Source: Pachyseris speciosa (taxonomy: Eukaryota > Cnidaria > Anthozoa > Scleractinia > Pachyseridae). Taken from it: a stretch of 64,000 bases of DNA. The stretch spans positions 291,001 through 355,000 of the forward strand of contig JAEMWC010000624.1 of NCBI GenBank assembly GCA_016490735.1, in the 5' to 3' direction. The number at the start of each line of letters is the position of its first letter. The first letter of the stretch is position 1. The position numbers were made by a program, and so were the translations under genes. The notes beneath the pieces are model-generated. The model saw only the letters and a list, made by a program, of their open reading frames with translations, was not told the origin of the DNA and did no database searches. Below, in pieces: positions 1-11,847 of the stretch.

Positions 1-102
1 AAGTAAAGGAATGAATCTCAAAATCTACACGGATAGTGCTTGAGTATTTTTGCTAGATTCTGGGTGATCACCGGGAATTTTTCAACCCAATAATAAATCA
101 AT

Positions 103-109
103 AAACATA

Positions 110-144
<35 letters not shown>
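103..144. repeat. (AAAT)n microsatellite
   Basis: About ten AAAT/ATAA tetramers. Confidence 0.9.
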
Positions 145-935
145 CGCTTTCATAGTGTACTCTTTGTATATTCAAGACTTGAGTCTAAGAAACTTGTTCT
201 TTAGATAGCCGGACGGCTACATGTGGCAAGTCTATTGATTAGGCTGCATTGCAAGGCAAGGAACTGAAATGCATTCCGTTATGCTTTGGGTTTTTCTCAT
301 CTTCGTAAGCAAATAACGTTTTGGGTCAGGTAGTGGAATTACCCAAAGTTATGTAAATTTGGGATCTAAAAGCAAAGGGTCGGTACCACTTGTTTGTGGC
401 GGCAACTGACACGTGACTCATGCCCCCAAAGAGTTCAGCGTACCGGTAAGAGATCTAGAGCCGACAGAATTTGACTGACAGTAAAACGATGTTAACGCTG
501 GCGTAACCAAAACCCCTGTTTTTGTTCGTAGTCGATCCTTCCTCAGTGAATACGTAAATGACGACACGTGCTCTTCTATTGTGTATTTATAACTACTACC
601 GCCTTTTAGATATCCCGAGTAGTAAAACAGAAAACAAATGTTGAAATCAACCCTTTCCACTAAACAAAGGTACAAGGTGTACCCAGTTCGATTTTAATAC
701 TGCAAACAGTTTATTTCCCGTTTCAGTCAAATGATGCTGTATAGCCTACAACGAATGGTAGTGCTCAAGTTTCGTTCTGGTGTTCGACTCCCTTGCCGGG
801 TAATTATAACTCTGGCAGTTGTAGCCAGCATTCAGGTCAGTAGCAAATACTTCGCCATAATGTGTTTTTCGTTGGATGATTGCAGATTACGAGTAGAAAA
901 ACGTAGTTGTATTTTGAAATTTGAACATTTTCCCA

Positions 936-937
<2 letters not shown>

Positions 938-993
<56 letters not shown>
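938..993. repeat. (TAA)n microsatellite
   Basis: About 18 uninterrupted TAA triplets. Confidence 0.95.
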
Positions 994-997
<4 letters not shown>

Positions 998-1809
998 GTG
1001 TCCATGGGCACTCCAGCTGCTATTAAAATATCACAGCTTTAGGACAACAAAAGCAAGCTTATGAATGATATATGAAATGAATCATATATCGCAAGCTTAG
1101 GGGAATAATCCACAATAAAGATAAAAATTAGCTTGCTAATCTGGCGGTAATCATTAAATATGGTCGCTTGTCTTGCCACAGGTCAGATACATTAATTCCA
1201 GACTCAAACAAAGAAGATAGTCGCTTCCTCCGGGTTAAATAAGCTCGACGGGTTTCAGACAGGGACGAACGGCAGCGAAACTGGTAACACGATATGATCA
1301 TGATGAGGTACATTTTTAAAATATATATCTCATCAGGATAACAAAGTAAAGCAGAGAAATGATACAAAATTACATCATCACTTACCATCAGTGACGATGC
1401 CAAATAACAGTAGGAAGTGGAAATTTAGAAACCGCTTCTGGCAGATGAAGTCCATGCTTCTAAGTCAGTCGTGAGCTCGAGGTCATGCCCAACTCAAAGG
1501 TGAATCTAGCAGCTGTTTCGAATGAGAAACAACAAAGGAGTCTCAACGGAGACCTAACAGGTCTCTTTGACAATTTTAACTACGATCGACGGTGATACCG
1601 GGGATTCCCGATCGCTTAAATTTCACAGCCTTCAAACCTCACTAGTTTTTCAAGTGGAGGTGTTTTCCTTTCACAACATGAAAACACACGCATCTGGTAA
1701 CATTTGAACAGCATTATTTAACTGAGCAACGATGACAGTTTTCAGTTGCAACTGACAAATAAGTTTATCGCTTCGGTAAGTTTCAGCTGATTAACGCGAA
1801 CACAGCTTA

Positions 1810-3708
1810 TCCAAGTTCACGTCAAAAACAAAACCAAACAAGTTAAATTGAAATTTGCAGTTATTCAACGAATTATAATTCAGACCAGGCAGGGTATTTT
1901 TGCCTCAAATTTCTTGTAAGTGAAAATAATATAACCAAGATTTTGTAACATAAAAATTTTACATTGAAATTTAGTTGAACTTGTTAATTTAAAGTTCTTG
2001 AAAGTTGTCAAGGAACTGTTAAATTTAAAGCCAGTCATACTTTAGTTAAGGGCGCTTCGACACTGGTATCAATAAAATCAGCTTTTTCAAAATATATTAA
2101 GTAAAATAGACTTCAGTATTGTACACGAAAATTTGGTTTAACAACGGAGTTGATATTGTAAATTGACCACCGTACAGAGATTCGATTAGCTGACGTTTCA
2201 AGCGTTAGCCCTTCGTCGGAGCGAAGCGATGAATCGATCGCTCCGACGAAGGGCTAACGCTCGAAACGTCAGCTAATCGAATCCCTGTACGGTGGTTAAT
2301 GTACATTATCAACTCCGTTGATAAACCAAACTTTCGCGTTTCACTTCCCCACCGACGCAGCATCACAGTTTCTTTAGAAACTAATCTCCTTGATTCAGTA
2401 TTTTACAGTTCACTCTATTTTAATGAGCAAATAGACGGAAATACCACTGAATATCAGCGTGATAAAAGAGATGCAACATCGCGTTTACGGAAGCACTGTC
2501 GAATTTCTTCACTCGGCCTAAGTTTAATTCCAATTATTGATCGGAATGACATGCCTAATGTTGTTCCTTCGTCAGTCTCTCCATTTCAATTTCTGGTCAG
2601 TTGTACTTACATTTCTTTATTAAGAAAAAAAAAAAAAGAAAAAGAACTCAACTGCAAAACATTTAGTCTTGTTCAAAGTTGGATATTCACTCAATCTACT
2701 ATAACCTCCGATCAGCTCAACATCCATGAGGAACTTACACAGTGTGTTTTACATTTTCTGGATTTAATTTATTGTGAATGAACGAGGGGAAAATTCAAAG
2801 TGCAAAGTTCGTCTTGCCTAAGCGTGACTTGAATTCACAATTTGTATTGAAGAAACGACTTTTGTGGTATTATATTTGACGCCCCATTACCTACAGATTA
2901 ATTCTGGTGCGTATGATATATTTAAGGGTGAAAAGAAAATAAACATTGTCACTCCGAGAGAGGTCAATTAAGACAAGACAGTGTCGCAAGTTATGTCGGC
3001 AAGACGTTCCATTATGGCAAATTAGTTTCTACTGACGTACATAATTACCCTCCATTTCATTAACGCAAAAGTTTCTTCTTTCTCTGCTCCCTGTATTTTG
3101 AAAGCACTCTGTTTAGTGTTTAGAAAACCTCATAATATTGTCAAATATTCAAATCCCTGTTTTCATTTTTGAGTGTTTGTTGTGAAAGCGGCACAAACGA
3201 AAATAAATAAGCAGGTGATTTAAGAGATATCTTAAATAACTATCTTTAATGTAATGTTTAATAAATGAGAAAAGTAGTTTGATGGACCCAGAGGACGTGC
3301 TAACTGAGGAAACACCTAATAATGAGCAAAGACAACACATCTTTTCTAGCTGCATTGTTTGCGAAAGTGAAGCTAACTGGATGCCATTTAGTTTGGACCC
3401 AAATAATAACATGGCATCTTTTCTATTTTAGCAACTTCAGTGCTATGTGTTTGAATATTCGCTTTGCCTGGGACACACAAAACAGTGCTTTTATTTATCG
3501 ACATGAATCAGACCGGACTCTTGCGTGCTTCCTACTCCGCGCCAGTTGGGTTGACTGTCCTTAAAATACCAAGATGTAGTGGTTATTCTTCGTATATAAT
3601 CATGTGAAACACCCGTCATGTATTTCAGTAGTTTCAGCAAAGGTTGCGTTCGTTCAAGAGATGGATAAGATGTGATGCATGCAACGAGAGAAGGATCCGT
3701 TTCGCTAA
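1810..3708 (+). repeat. Dispersed repeat unit, copy 1 (with Penelope insertion)
   Basis: About 1.6 kb of this stretch aligns base by base with 28,135-29,713 in direct orientation, for example TGTCGCAAGTTATGTCGGCA and TTTGATGGACCCAGAGGACG. This copy has gained the 273-bp Penelope piece at 2,121-2,393 and lost about 80 bp near 3,245. Open frames inside are not conserved between the copies, so it looks noncoding. Confidence 0.82.
2121..2393. mobile_element. Short Penelope terminus palindrome inserted in a dispersed repeat
   Basis: 273-bp insertion with a 9-bp target duplication TTCAGTATT (2,112-2,120 and 2,394-2,402). Two inverted copies of the third-family terminus meet at about 2,230, forming a palindrome of roughly 130 bp, followed by about 55 bp of the element body. 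The related repeat copy at 28.4 kb has an empty site (TTCAGTGTT). The terminus contains GAAACGTC and a GGGC/GCTC stem, but the first hammerhead box is altered (CCGACGA). Confidence 0.85.
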
Positions 3709-4817
3709 AACTTCGGAAGAGTTTTTGTTTTTTTAGATTCGTTTCTTAGCCATTGGTGGTAGCCTAACAGCTGAATTTATCTTTCAATTTTCTAAGTCTT
3801 TTTTCCCACTTGAAGTAAATTATTGTATTAGAAATGTTTCTGTAGTTTTGAAAAGAGCACATAAGGACAAAGAACGAATTTGAGTCGCCTACAGGAACCG
3901 AGCCTTCTTGTATACACTTCACAGCGTTAGAATTCCGGGCAGTATGACAGACATGAGATGAAGCCGAATTAAACAATGGTTAAAGAAATAAAATTCGCAA
4001 ATGCCATCACTTTGCTAATAAACTTATTCGCTGGAGTGAATAGCCCTTATAATCAATACTTTGGATAATCGAAAATATGAATATCAATGAGGTAAAAATT
4101 AATTTATTAGGAAACCAAAATTTCACTTTTTCAGCAAAACAATTCTCAGCCAATCAGAACACAATAGAAAGCACTTTGCTTATAACGCGTGCGCGCCAGC
4201 TCTTAGAAATTCGATGTTTGAAAGGAAAACGAAGCCGTTTTAAACGCACTTTTCACTGCCTAAATTTAAAACATATCAAAAGAATAGAGTTTTAGGAATC
4301 TTCATCATGCCTTATCAATAGCGGTTTGCACTAATCACGTCAACAAATTTTTGACCCCCTCCGTGTCTCAGACAAACCAAGCTCCAATTCTGTAAGAGTT
4401 GTAGGGACAAATGCGTGAATGGCGAGCAATTCGTTTCAATTTTTACGGTTCCACCGAAGATGACGGCGTCCCTGGGTCTAAATTTGAAAGAGAACCTGAG
4501 GAATACACTGTCGACCAGCTGAGACGGAACGGTGCTTTAAGTACAGGGGCTTGTTAAGGGGAAAACGCGACTAGCTTGTGGAACGTGTGAGCGATTGCAT
4601 TGATAATGTAAATTGCTTACCGCAAAGGTTCTCAAAGAAAGTTCAGAGCTGCAAGAAAACAGCAACTTGGCTTCGCTTCCGTTTATTCAATCGACCGGCT
4701 GGCGTTCTTTCCCACCTAACAACATTTCTTCTCTCTTTATTAAACTATGCACGAGTTATAGATTATCGAGTTTATTAGTATTAAATATTAAAGTATACTA
4801 TTGCTGGCCTGACAAAC
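3709..4817. other. No feature recognised
   Basis: AT-rich DNA with short frames on both strands, none with a recognisable motif. Ends at the target duplication of the Penelope insertion. Confidence 0.5.
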
Positions 4818-4884
4818 ATGAATGATACATGATAGCTGAGTTAATCTTTTGTCTCACGATTGAGTCACAAAGATGTGGATCCCG

Positions 4885-4930
4885 ACGTTTCGACCGCTAT
4901 ACTGCTGGTCTTCATCAGGCGAAGCTGTCC
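4885..4930 (-). ncRNA. Hammerhead motif, inverted left copy
   Basis: Reverse complement of the right terminus: the CTGATGA box, the GACC/GGTC stem II and the GAAACGTC box are all present. Stem I has at least one mismatch (the downstream strand reads GGGAT instead of GCGAT). In RNA spanning the element, this copy would be antisense to the right one. Confidence 0.62.
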
Positions 4931-5001
4931 ACTGGCTGCGTGTGCGTATAAGAAGCACCGTGGCCGGTGGTGATTGGCGTGTTTCGATCCTCGCTTAGGC
5001 T

Positions 5002-7264
5002 GACTTTATGAATGACATGGCGCTGGTACCTTGGGACATAATAGAGCAAATAGATAATCCTACTAGAGCGTGGGAGGTGTGGAAACAATCATTTTTAGCA
5101 GTAGCCAACCTTCATGCACCTGTTAAGAAAAGGAGAGTTAGAAACTCTAAGGCTCCCTGGCTCACCCCTGAAATCAAGCGATTGATGTGGGAAAGAGACA
5201 GAATAAAGCGAATTGCAACCGTCACCAATGATCAGTTAAAATGGGCGGAGTACAGACGACTTAAGAATCGAGTAAACCATTCTATTAAGGCCTGCAAGAA
5301 GAATTACTATCATTCTTACTTCAAGGATAACGTTGGAAAAGAAAAAGAGACTTGGAATGGAATTAATACAATATTATCGCGAAAGAAAAACTCTGCCCCG
5401 GCGTCAAAACTGATTATTGGTGACACGATGATAATGGACCCCCATGAGCTAAACAACGCTTTTAACAGGCATTTTACCGATATTGGCCCCAATTTAGCGG
5501 CAAACATAAATCCCCTCGAGTCAGTTTTCGTGATTTTGTAGAATCTTGTGAAAGCACCTTCGAGCTTGAATTACTTACTACTGACGGACTGCGCAAACTT
5601 GTGAACGATATCCCTGTAGGCAAGGCTGATGGCCTCGATGGTATTCCAACTTGCCTCTTAAAGTTATCATTTTCATTCATTGCGTCTTCCCTGACACACA
5701 TTTTTAATTTAGTTATTTCCACTGGAATCATTCCCAAAGACTGGAAGAGTGCTAGAGTAACTCCAATTTACAAAGCTTACTCGAAGGTTGACCCAGCCAA
5801 TTACAGGCCTATTTCTGTACTTTCTGTAATAGCTAAACTCTTTGAAAAAGCCATTTTTAATCAGGTATATACATATTTAAATGACAATAAGTTACTTTCG
5901 AAATATCAGTCTGGCTTTAGACCTATGCACTCTACTCTTACAGCTCTTATTGATATCACAGACAATTGGTATCTTAACATTGACGATGGTTTGACAAATG
6001 CCATTCTGTTTATTGATTTAAAAAAGGCATTTGATACTACTGACCATGAGATCCTTCTGTCAAAATTCGAGCTGTATGGGTTTAAAGGTGCAAGTCTTAA
6101 TCTTTTCCGAGACTACCTCTCTGATAGAACTCAGGTTACAGTTATAAACAACGTAAATTCTGAAACTAGCTTCATAAGTTGTGGGGTGCCTCAAGGCTCA
6201 ATCCTCAGCCCCCTACTATTCCTATTGTACATTAACGATCTCCCAAACTGTAACCTTCTATCAGATGTGAGGATGTACGCCGATGACACTAATCTTACGT
6301 TTGCCTCCAAAGACCCTGATGAGCTGTTTTCATCCCTGACTCACGATTTAGGTAATCTGAAACAATGGCTGGATTCTAACCGTCTAAGTCTTAATGTCCT
6401 CAAAACTAAGTGTCTGTTTACAGGTACAAGGCACAAAATCTCCTTGCTCCCTAGTGAACCTCACATATGCCTTGATGGGCATTCAATTGAACGAGTCAAT
6501 AATTACAAATGCCTAGGCGTTCAGGTTGATGAAACACTCTCGTGGGAAGCTCACATCTCCGAAGTCGTCGGTAAGGTTGCTAAAGTACTTGCTGCCCTGA
6601 GGAGACTAAGACCGATATGTCCCCAGAGTACCCTAGTCACAATTTACAAGTCATTGATTCTTCCGCATCTCGATTATTGCAGCGCTGTCTGGGGCTGCAT
6701 CGGTAATGACCTCAGCCAAAAACTAGAGAAACTACAAAACAGGGCTGCACGCATAATAATAGGGTCTAGTTGGGATACCAGATCTGCCCAGATTCTTCAT
6801 GCCCTTAAATGGAATAGCCTCGCTGACAGACGTGAAAAACAACTGAAATCTTTAATGTTCAAAACTGTAAGTAACCTTGTACCCGAATACCTGTCTGATA
6901 AATTCGCCAGCGTTAATACCATCCACAGACATAATCTTCGAGGTGCGCAACATAACCTGTTTATTCCGCGTCCGAACACTGAGGCCCTCAAGAAGAGTTT
7001 TCGTTATAGGGGCGCAGTAACATGGAACAGTCTGTCAGCGGAGGCTAAGCAGGCCACTACTTTAGATAGTTTTTATTCCGCTATTGTACATTAGTAATTT
7101 CTTAACTTAGTTTAGCACTTATTTTAGGATTTTTTAACAATTTCTGTAATTTAGTCTTAGCTTTTATGTACTAGGTTTAATGCGCACGGCTCTTTAGAAG
7201 ACCACTTTTTAGTGATAAGGATCCCGTGGATAAATAAAGTTTATTATTATTATTATTATTATTA
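5002..7264 (+). mobile_element. Non-LTR retrotransposon (CR1/L2/Jockey-like), 5' truncated, (TTA)n tail
   Basis: Inserted in the left inverted terminus of the Penelope-like element. It begins inside ORF2, so the apurinic endonuclease domain is absent. It ends with a short 3' UTR (GTGGATAAATAAAG) and a (TTA)n tail at about 7,240-7,264. No target duplication of useful length is visible when compared with the uninterrupted right terminus of the host element. Confidence 0.88.
5008..7094 (+). pseudogene. LINE ORF2 reverse transcriptase, one frameshift
   Basis: The first part, to 5,541, is the linker between endonuclease and RT (KAPWLTPEIKRLMWERDRIK). The frame shifts near 5,520. From there to 7,094 it reads through the RT: FIDLKKAFDTTDHEILL, CGVPQGSILSPLLFLLYIND and the catalytic YADDTNL, all intact, then the C-terminal domain ending TTLDSFYSAIVH. 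A single frame break and a long open frame suggest a fairly young copy, but the missing 5' end makes it immobile on its own. Confidence 0.88.
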
Positions 7265-7306
7265 TGTTGATTGGAGGATTTCGATCCTTTTCGTTCAGAT
7301 TAGAAA

Positions 7307-8029
7307 TTGTCTTTCGACGTAGTGTCTCTGTTCACGAACATTCCAATCGAAGGAGCAGTACAGACTGCACTGCGAAAACTAGAATCTGGCTCGTGCCTTG
7401 CCAACCGCACGACTCTAACTCTAACACCTACGCAGATTGCAGACCTCTTGAGTTTCGTTCTTAGATCCACATACTTCCACTATGATGGACTGATTTACGA
7501 ACAGCAAGAAGGAGCAGCCATGGGTAGCCCGGTATCCGCAGTGATAGCTAACCTCTACATGGAGGGTTTTGAGGAGCGAGCTTTGACATCGACGCCCTGT
7601 ACACCTAAGATCTGGAAATGCTATGTGGATGCCACCTTTACCATCTTAAATCGTGACAAAGTTGACTCGTTCTTACAACACCTCAATAGTCAACAGTCGA
7701 CGATCCGTTTCACAATGGAAACTGAGAATGACAACTCAATTCCCTTCCTTGATACGTTGATCATCAAGGATTCGAATGGATACCTCTCTGCCAGTCTTTA
7801 CAGAAAGCCTAAACACACTGACCAGTACTTAGCGTATGATTCACACCACCCACAGAATGTAAAACGCGGTATTGTCAAGTGCCCGTACGATCGATCTAAA
7901 CACCTCATAACAAAACCATCAGTTCTCTATCATGAAAAGAAACACCTCTCATCGGTCCTTGTTTCCAACGGTTATCCGTTTTCGTTTGTAAAAAAATATT
8001 ACGAAAACCAAGGGACGAACAACCACTAA
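7307..8029 (+). pseudogene. Penelope-like reverse transcriptase, partial
   Basis: 240-residue open frame beginning inside the RT palm (SFDVVSLFTNIPIEG), then AAMGSPVSAVIANLYMEGFE and IPFLDTL. The catalytic box reads YVDATF where the family has two Asp in a row, so the second Asp is lost. It is 5' truncated (no finger domain) and the frame breaks before the nuclease domain. Inactive copy. Confidence 0.88.
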
Positions 8030-8520
8030 AGAACTTGGACCCGAAATTAAATCTACTGTGGTTGTGCCATACGTCAAAGGCACATCGGAGGCTCTTCGCC
8101 GTTGCCTACAACAACAAGGCATACGGAATGGTTTCAGATCTGACACAACTCTTAGATTACACCTAGTGCGACCTAAGGACATTGTCGATCCAGTAAAACA
8201 AGACGGAGTAGTCTACAAGAATCCCTGCGAATGTGGTAAGGTTTATATTGGAGAGACGGGAAGATCTATGCATGAACGGATTAAGGAACACGATAGAGAT
8301 ATACGGCTTGCTCGAACCCAATCCTCCGCCGTTTCATAACATAGCAACGCGACCGGACATTTATTGACCGAGACCCACATTGGTACACCCGACGTAGAGT
8401 TAAAGAGGCTATTCACATAAGACTTCACCCTAACAACATTAAAAGGGACAGTGGAATTGAAATTCCTGAAGCGTGGATGCCCACGATCAATTAACACAAC
8501 AGCCGATCAGTACCAAAGCG
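8030..8520 (+). pseudogene. Penelope-like GIY-YIG endonuclease domain, frameshifted
   Basis: Continues the RT in another frame: CECGKVYIGETGRSMHERIK carries the second half of the GIY-YIG signature and the catalytic Arg region. A stop at about 8,337 and further shifts break the C-terminus, whose remnant (IPEAWMPT) can still be read around 8,458-8,490. Known role: nicks target DNA to prime reverse transcription. Confidence 0.82.
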
Positions 8521-8653
8521 GACCGCTGAGGGAAAAATTTCTAATCTGAACGACAAGGATCGAAATACTCCAATCAACAAAAGCCTAAGCGAAGATCGAA
8601 ACGAACCAATCACCACCAGCCACGGTGCTTCTTATACGCAGCCAGTGGACACC

Positions 8654-8698
8654 ATCGCCTGATGAAGACCAGCAGTATAGCGGTCGAAACGTCGCGAT
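8654..8698 (+). ncRNA. Hammerhead ribozyme motif in Penelope 3' terminus
   Basis: The two core boxes are in order: CTGATGA (8,659-8,665) and GAAAC (8,686-8,690) followed by GTC. Stem I is ATCGC/GCGAT (8,654-8,658 with 8,694-8,698), and stem II is GACC/GGTC (8,667-8,670 with 8,682-8,685) with one extra A before it. Stem III is reduced to AC/GU with no loop, as known for Penelope hammerheads, which probably act as dimers. Cleavage is expected after GTC. Confidence 0.75.
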
Positions 8699-8792
8699 CC
8701 ACATCTTTGTGACTCAGTCGTGAGACAAAAGATTAACTCAGCTATCATTTGGAACCACGATGACGAACACCTTTCATAATATATGAATGATA

Positions 8793-9927
8793 GATTTTAC
8801 AAGATGCCAAATTGTATTAAAGGCATCGACCTTCGATGTAAAATGTAATGGCTCGCAATCGTCAGTTGGTAAACAGTCATCGGTTGAATTATTTCTGAGT
8901 ACAGTTTCCGTCGACTAGCTTCTTCTTTGTCATCGGCTCCGCTCTTTCTCTTAGGAGCACGCGCTCGACTTGCTTGTGGTGGAGCATGATTCGCCTGCCG
9001 TCGATCAGGAAAATTCGGCCGATGGACCCTTTTCTCAGAACCATTTGACTGCTGATTTTAATTTGAGAGAACAAATATAGGTATTCCTATGTAGTATTCA
9101 ATGTTTTTCTCCGTTAAGCTCTCACGCGGACAAGTCACTAGCCAACGTTTGCACTTTGCTATTTCTTGCGAACATCGGTTTCGGAAACGGTATGAAGAAT
9201 TTCATTCCCGATGCTTCTAGCCTGCATACAGGTTCTTCATTTGGACAATTCAGAGCCGTTTTATGGTTCGATTTTGCTTTTGAATTTGGCGCGGTCTCGA
9301 TTTTGCGCGCAATCTCCATTCGTGTGTTCAAAAGAAGAGCCTGTATGCAGCCTCTCTCGGAGAAATTTTGGTTATTTTTGAGGATATCTGGAGTCGTTTT
9401 TGCATTCACCCTAACAGCAGTGCTTGGTAGTAACCATGAACCTTCCTTCCTAAATACTAACTCTGCGATTTAACCTATTATTTTTCTTTTTTGTTTCGCT
9501 ACGGCCCTCCTCGGTCAAACAATCCTTCTATCGCATCTCAATGTTTGCCTGAGTAAGGCGGGGGGTCTCATCTGTCAAAATCTATTTTTAGTAATAGTGC
9601 ACAGCGCTATTTAATATTCATGAAAACAATGGGACCTCAAGAAATATTGATAATCGAGGTCCGGATGATCGAGGTTCAACGGTAAAACGCCAACAAACGG
9701 CTTCCAAATCCTCGTTTGCATGAATGCGACAGACCTTTGTTTTTGTTTCGCTATTGTGGCGATCGCTGTCTTAATTGTTCTTTCCTCAGACTATTCGATT
9801 AGAAGACAAAGGCATTAATGATTCTTGACATCCATGTCATACAGATGTTAACATTCAAGGCAAAATGTAAATTTTCTTTTGAATATATGAACAGGAAGCG
9901 TCACGTGCAATATGTTGTCAAATCTCC

Positions 9928-9929
<2 letters not shown>
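8793..9929. other. No gene recognised; overlapping short frames
   Basis: A 95-codon minus frame (9,122-9,409) and a 105-codon plus frame (9,156-9,473) overlap on opposite strands. The minus frame reads plausibly (NNQNFSERGCIQALLLNTR) but matches no family I know. Could be an eroded gene or chance. Confidence 0.4.
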
Positions 9930-9968
<39 letters not shown>

Positions 9969-10690
9969 TATTTATCCACGTGTCACCTAGGAGCTGAAAG
10001 CTCGCTTAAACGTGAACGTGAAACTAATTACAAATAGTAAACTAATAAGAAGTAATGACAAAAGATAAAGATATTGATAAGCTATATATTATCTAATTCA
10101 TATGTATCTAATTTATGTGTAACATCTAATTAGTAAGCGAAGGTGCATTAAAATTCGAAGAATTAAAAAAAAAATTCATAGGTATACTATAGAATAGCAC
10201 ACCTATGTGTCCAGCCCAGCCACCCAAGATCTGTAACAATCACCGCAAAGTTAAGTGAAAGCCTTGCCATAAACGAAAGTCCAGACACTCCCTAACTCTA
10301 GTAGGTAAACCATTCCAAAGCTTAGTAGTTAGATATGAACATGACTTATGCATATATTCTAAATTGAAAGACGGCAGCATAAGGCGTGTGCCAGACCCCC
10401 TTAGATTGTAATTCACATTTAATACGTAAAAAAAACTTACTAAGATATTCCGGTCCCTGACCTCTTAAACATTTATATAAAATAACTAGTGACTAGAATA
10501 GCCTCCGTGTCTCTAGGTTTTGTAATTTAGCTAAATTAAGGAGAAAATCATAAAACACTGAGTTTGAATACCCTAAGATAGTCCTTAGGATGTAGTAATT
10601 AGTGTCCTCTAACTTTTTTTGAGCCCATTACTTATTCCTAGTAGGAGTGGGCTACAATACTCTAAGTGAGGTAGTACATATATTGTGTTC
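9930..10690 (-). mobile_element. LINE 3' fragment, decayed
   Basis: Begins (on plus) with a (TAA)n run at about 9,930-9,963, then CTTTATTTATCCACG, the reverse complement of the tail of the LINE at 7.2 kb. Minus-strand translation gives scattered RT C-terminal traces such as LWNGLPTRVREC and CLRGQGPEYLSKFF with frame breaks. Same superfamily as the 5.0-7.26 kb LINE but older. Confidence 0.75.
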
Positions 10691-10809
10691 ACAACTGCGA
10701 GGATCATTCTTCAGTTGATTTCATTTCCGCAGTTCATATATGATTCATTTCATATATCATCCACACTCATTTCTTTCACGGGAACATACGAACCCACAAT
10801 TGACCTGCT

Positions 10810-10820
<11 letters not shown>

Positions 10821-10846
<26 letters not shown>

Positions 10847-10894
10847 ATCGCACCAGTAATCGCGAGGTCACGGGTTCGAACCCCGTTGAAGTCC
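10821..10894 (+). repeat. tRNA-derived repeat, single copy
   Basis: 74-nt tRNA-like core: the acceptor ends pair (GGCTTCA/TGAAGTC), A box TAGCTCAGTTGG, B box GGTTCGAACCC. The anticodon arm does not fold (TCGCA facing TCGCG) and position 33 is not T, so it is unlikely to be a working tRNA. Embedded in a unit of about 280 bp (about 10,685-10,965) with the same flanks as the array at 51.6 kb. Confidence 0.75.
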
Positions 10895-10974
10895 TGAATT
10901 TTTTTCAGGCTTCTTTTCGCAATTGCATAAAATTGCGTTCACAACTGCGAGGGTCATTCTTCAGTTAATAATAA

Positions 10975-11836
10975 TAATAATGATAAAAATAATAATAGTA
11001 AGACATTGATCCTTTAGGAAGGGAAATTGACAATGAATTAAAACGGGAAGCATAAAACGAACTTCCTGTTTTTCTGGTGTGTAAAACGCTTTGAATATAC
11101 TTTCAACGTATGTAAAGATGGGTTTCGCAGCAAATATTTCCGTCCATGATTGCCAGACTAATGATTTACTTCTACTCACTTTTACATACGAGGAAAATAT
11201 ATCTTAATAAAATAAAATAAAAATAAACAACCTAAAAAAAATGGTAAGGCGCGGGAGTTTTTTTTATTCATGAGTAGGTAGCATTTAATCACACTTCCGC
11301 AAGAGTTTAACAACTCCAGTCCCCAGCGCGAAGATCCTAATTTGTGAATGCCTTTCAAGAGTTAACCTGGCAATCGAGATGCACGTCCTTTCGAATTAAG
11401 ATAATAGGGCTCTTTAGCGAATCCTCGATCCGAGCCTCTTTCTCTGGTGGATCCTGACTCATCCCCAGTTCAGTCTTCTTCGTTGAGTCTGGGACTATAT
11501 GCTTGCGATTTCGTTTCAGGAGAGGCCACTCCGACTACACCGTACTTAAGTTTAACAAGATGCTAAGTTGCACTGGTAGAGGTGATACCTTACGGGTGGA
11601 GGGTATTTTACTATTGTTTAACGCTTCGCTTTCTCAAATTCCTCATCTTGAAATAAAATTTGCCCCAGTAGAAACACATAAAACTTCCAAGGACGTAAAC
11701 GATAAAAAGCAAACGAGAAAACTAATATAAAACACAAAAAAAGACAAATTTCATGTTACGAAATATGTGTTTAATCAAACACTGAAAGTTCTATTATACA
11801 ACTTTTAAGTTTAAATACAATATGAAATATGACCAC
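10975..11836. other. Noncoding, no feature recognised
   Basis: Begins with an impure (AAT)n run (10,967-11,000). No motif recognised up to the target duplication of the Penelope insertion. Confidence 0.5.
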
Positions 11837-11847
11837 ACTCATTATTA

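Larger units (their letters stand above)
1..1809. other. Noncoding, simple repeats only
   Basis: Holds the (AAAT)n and (TAA)n runs and a short palindrome at about 1,050-1,100 (AAGCTTATGAATGATATATG and its near complement). Open frames here are short, overlap on both strands and show no domain. Confidence 0.6.
4828..8782 (+). mobile_element. Penelope-like retroelement, inverted left terminus, with nested LINE
   Basis: Bounded by a 10-bp target-site duplication, ATGAATGATA, at 4,818-4,827 and 8,783-8,792. The right end (8,536-8,750) reappears inverted at the left end, where it is split by a LINE (4,834-5,001 plus about 7,266-7,311). The body from 7,312 is a 5'-truncated reverse transcriptase followed by a GIY-YIG domain. 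Penelope-like elements commonly carry such inverted or partial terminal copies. Confidence 0.88.

Noticed and set aside
2299..2781. 160-residue plus frame
   Set aside because: Starts in a Penelope terminus and runs into the dispersed repeat; the other copy at 28.4 kb does not keep the frame.
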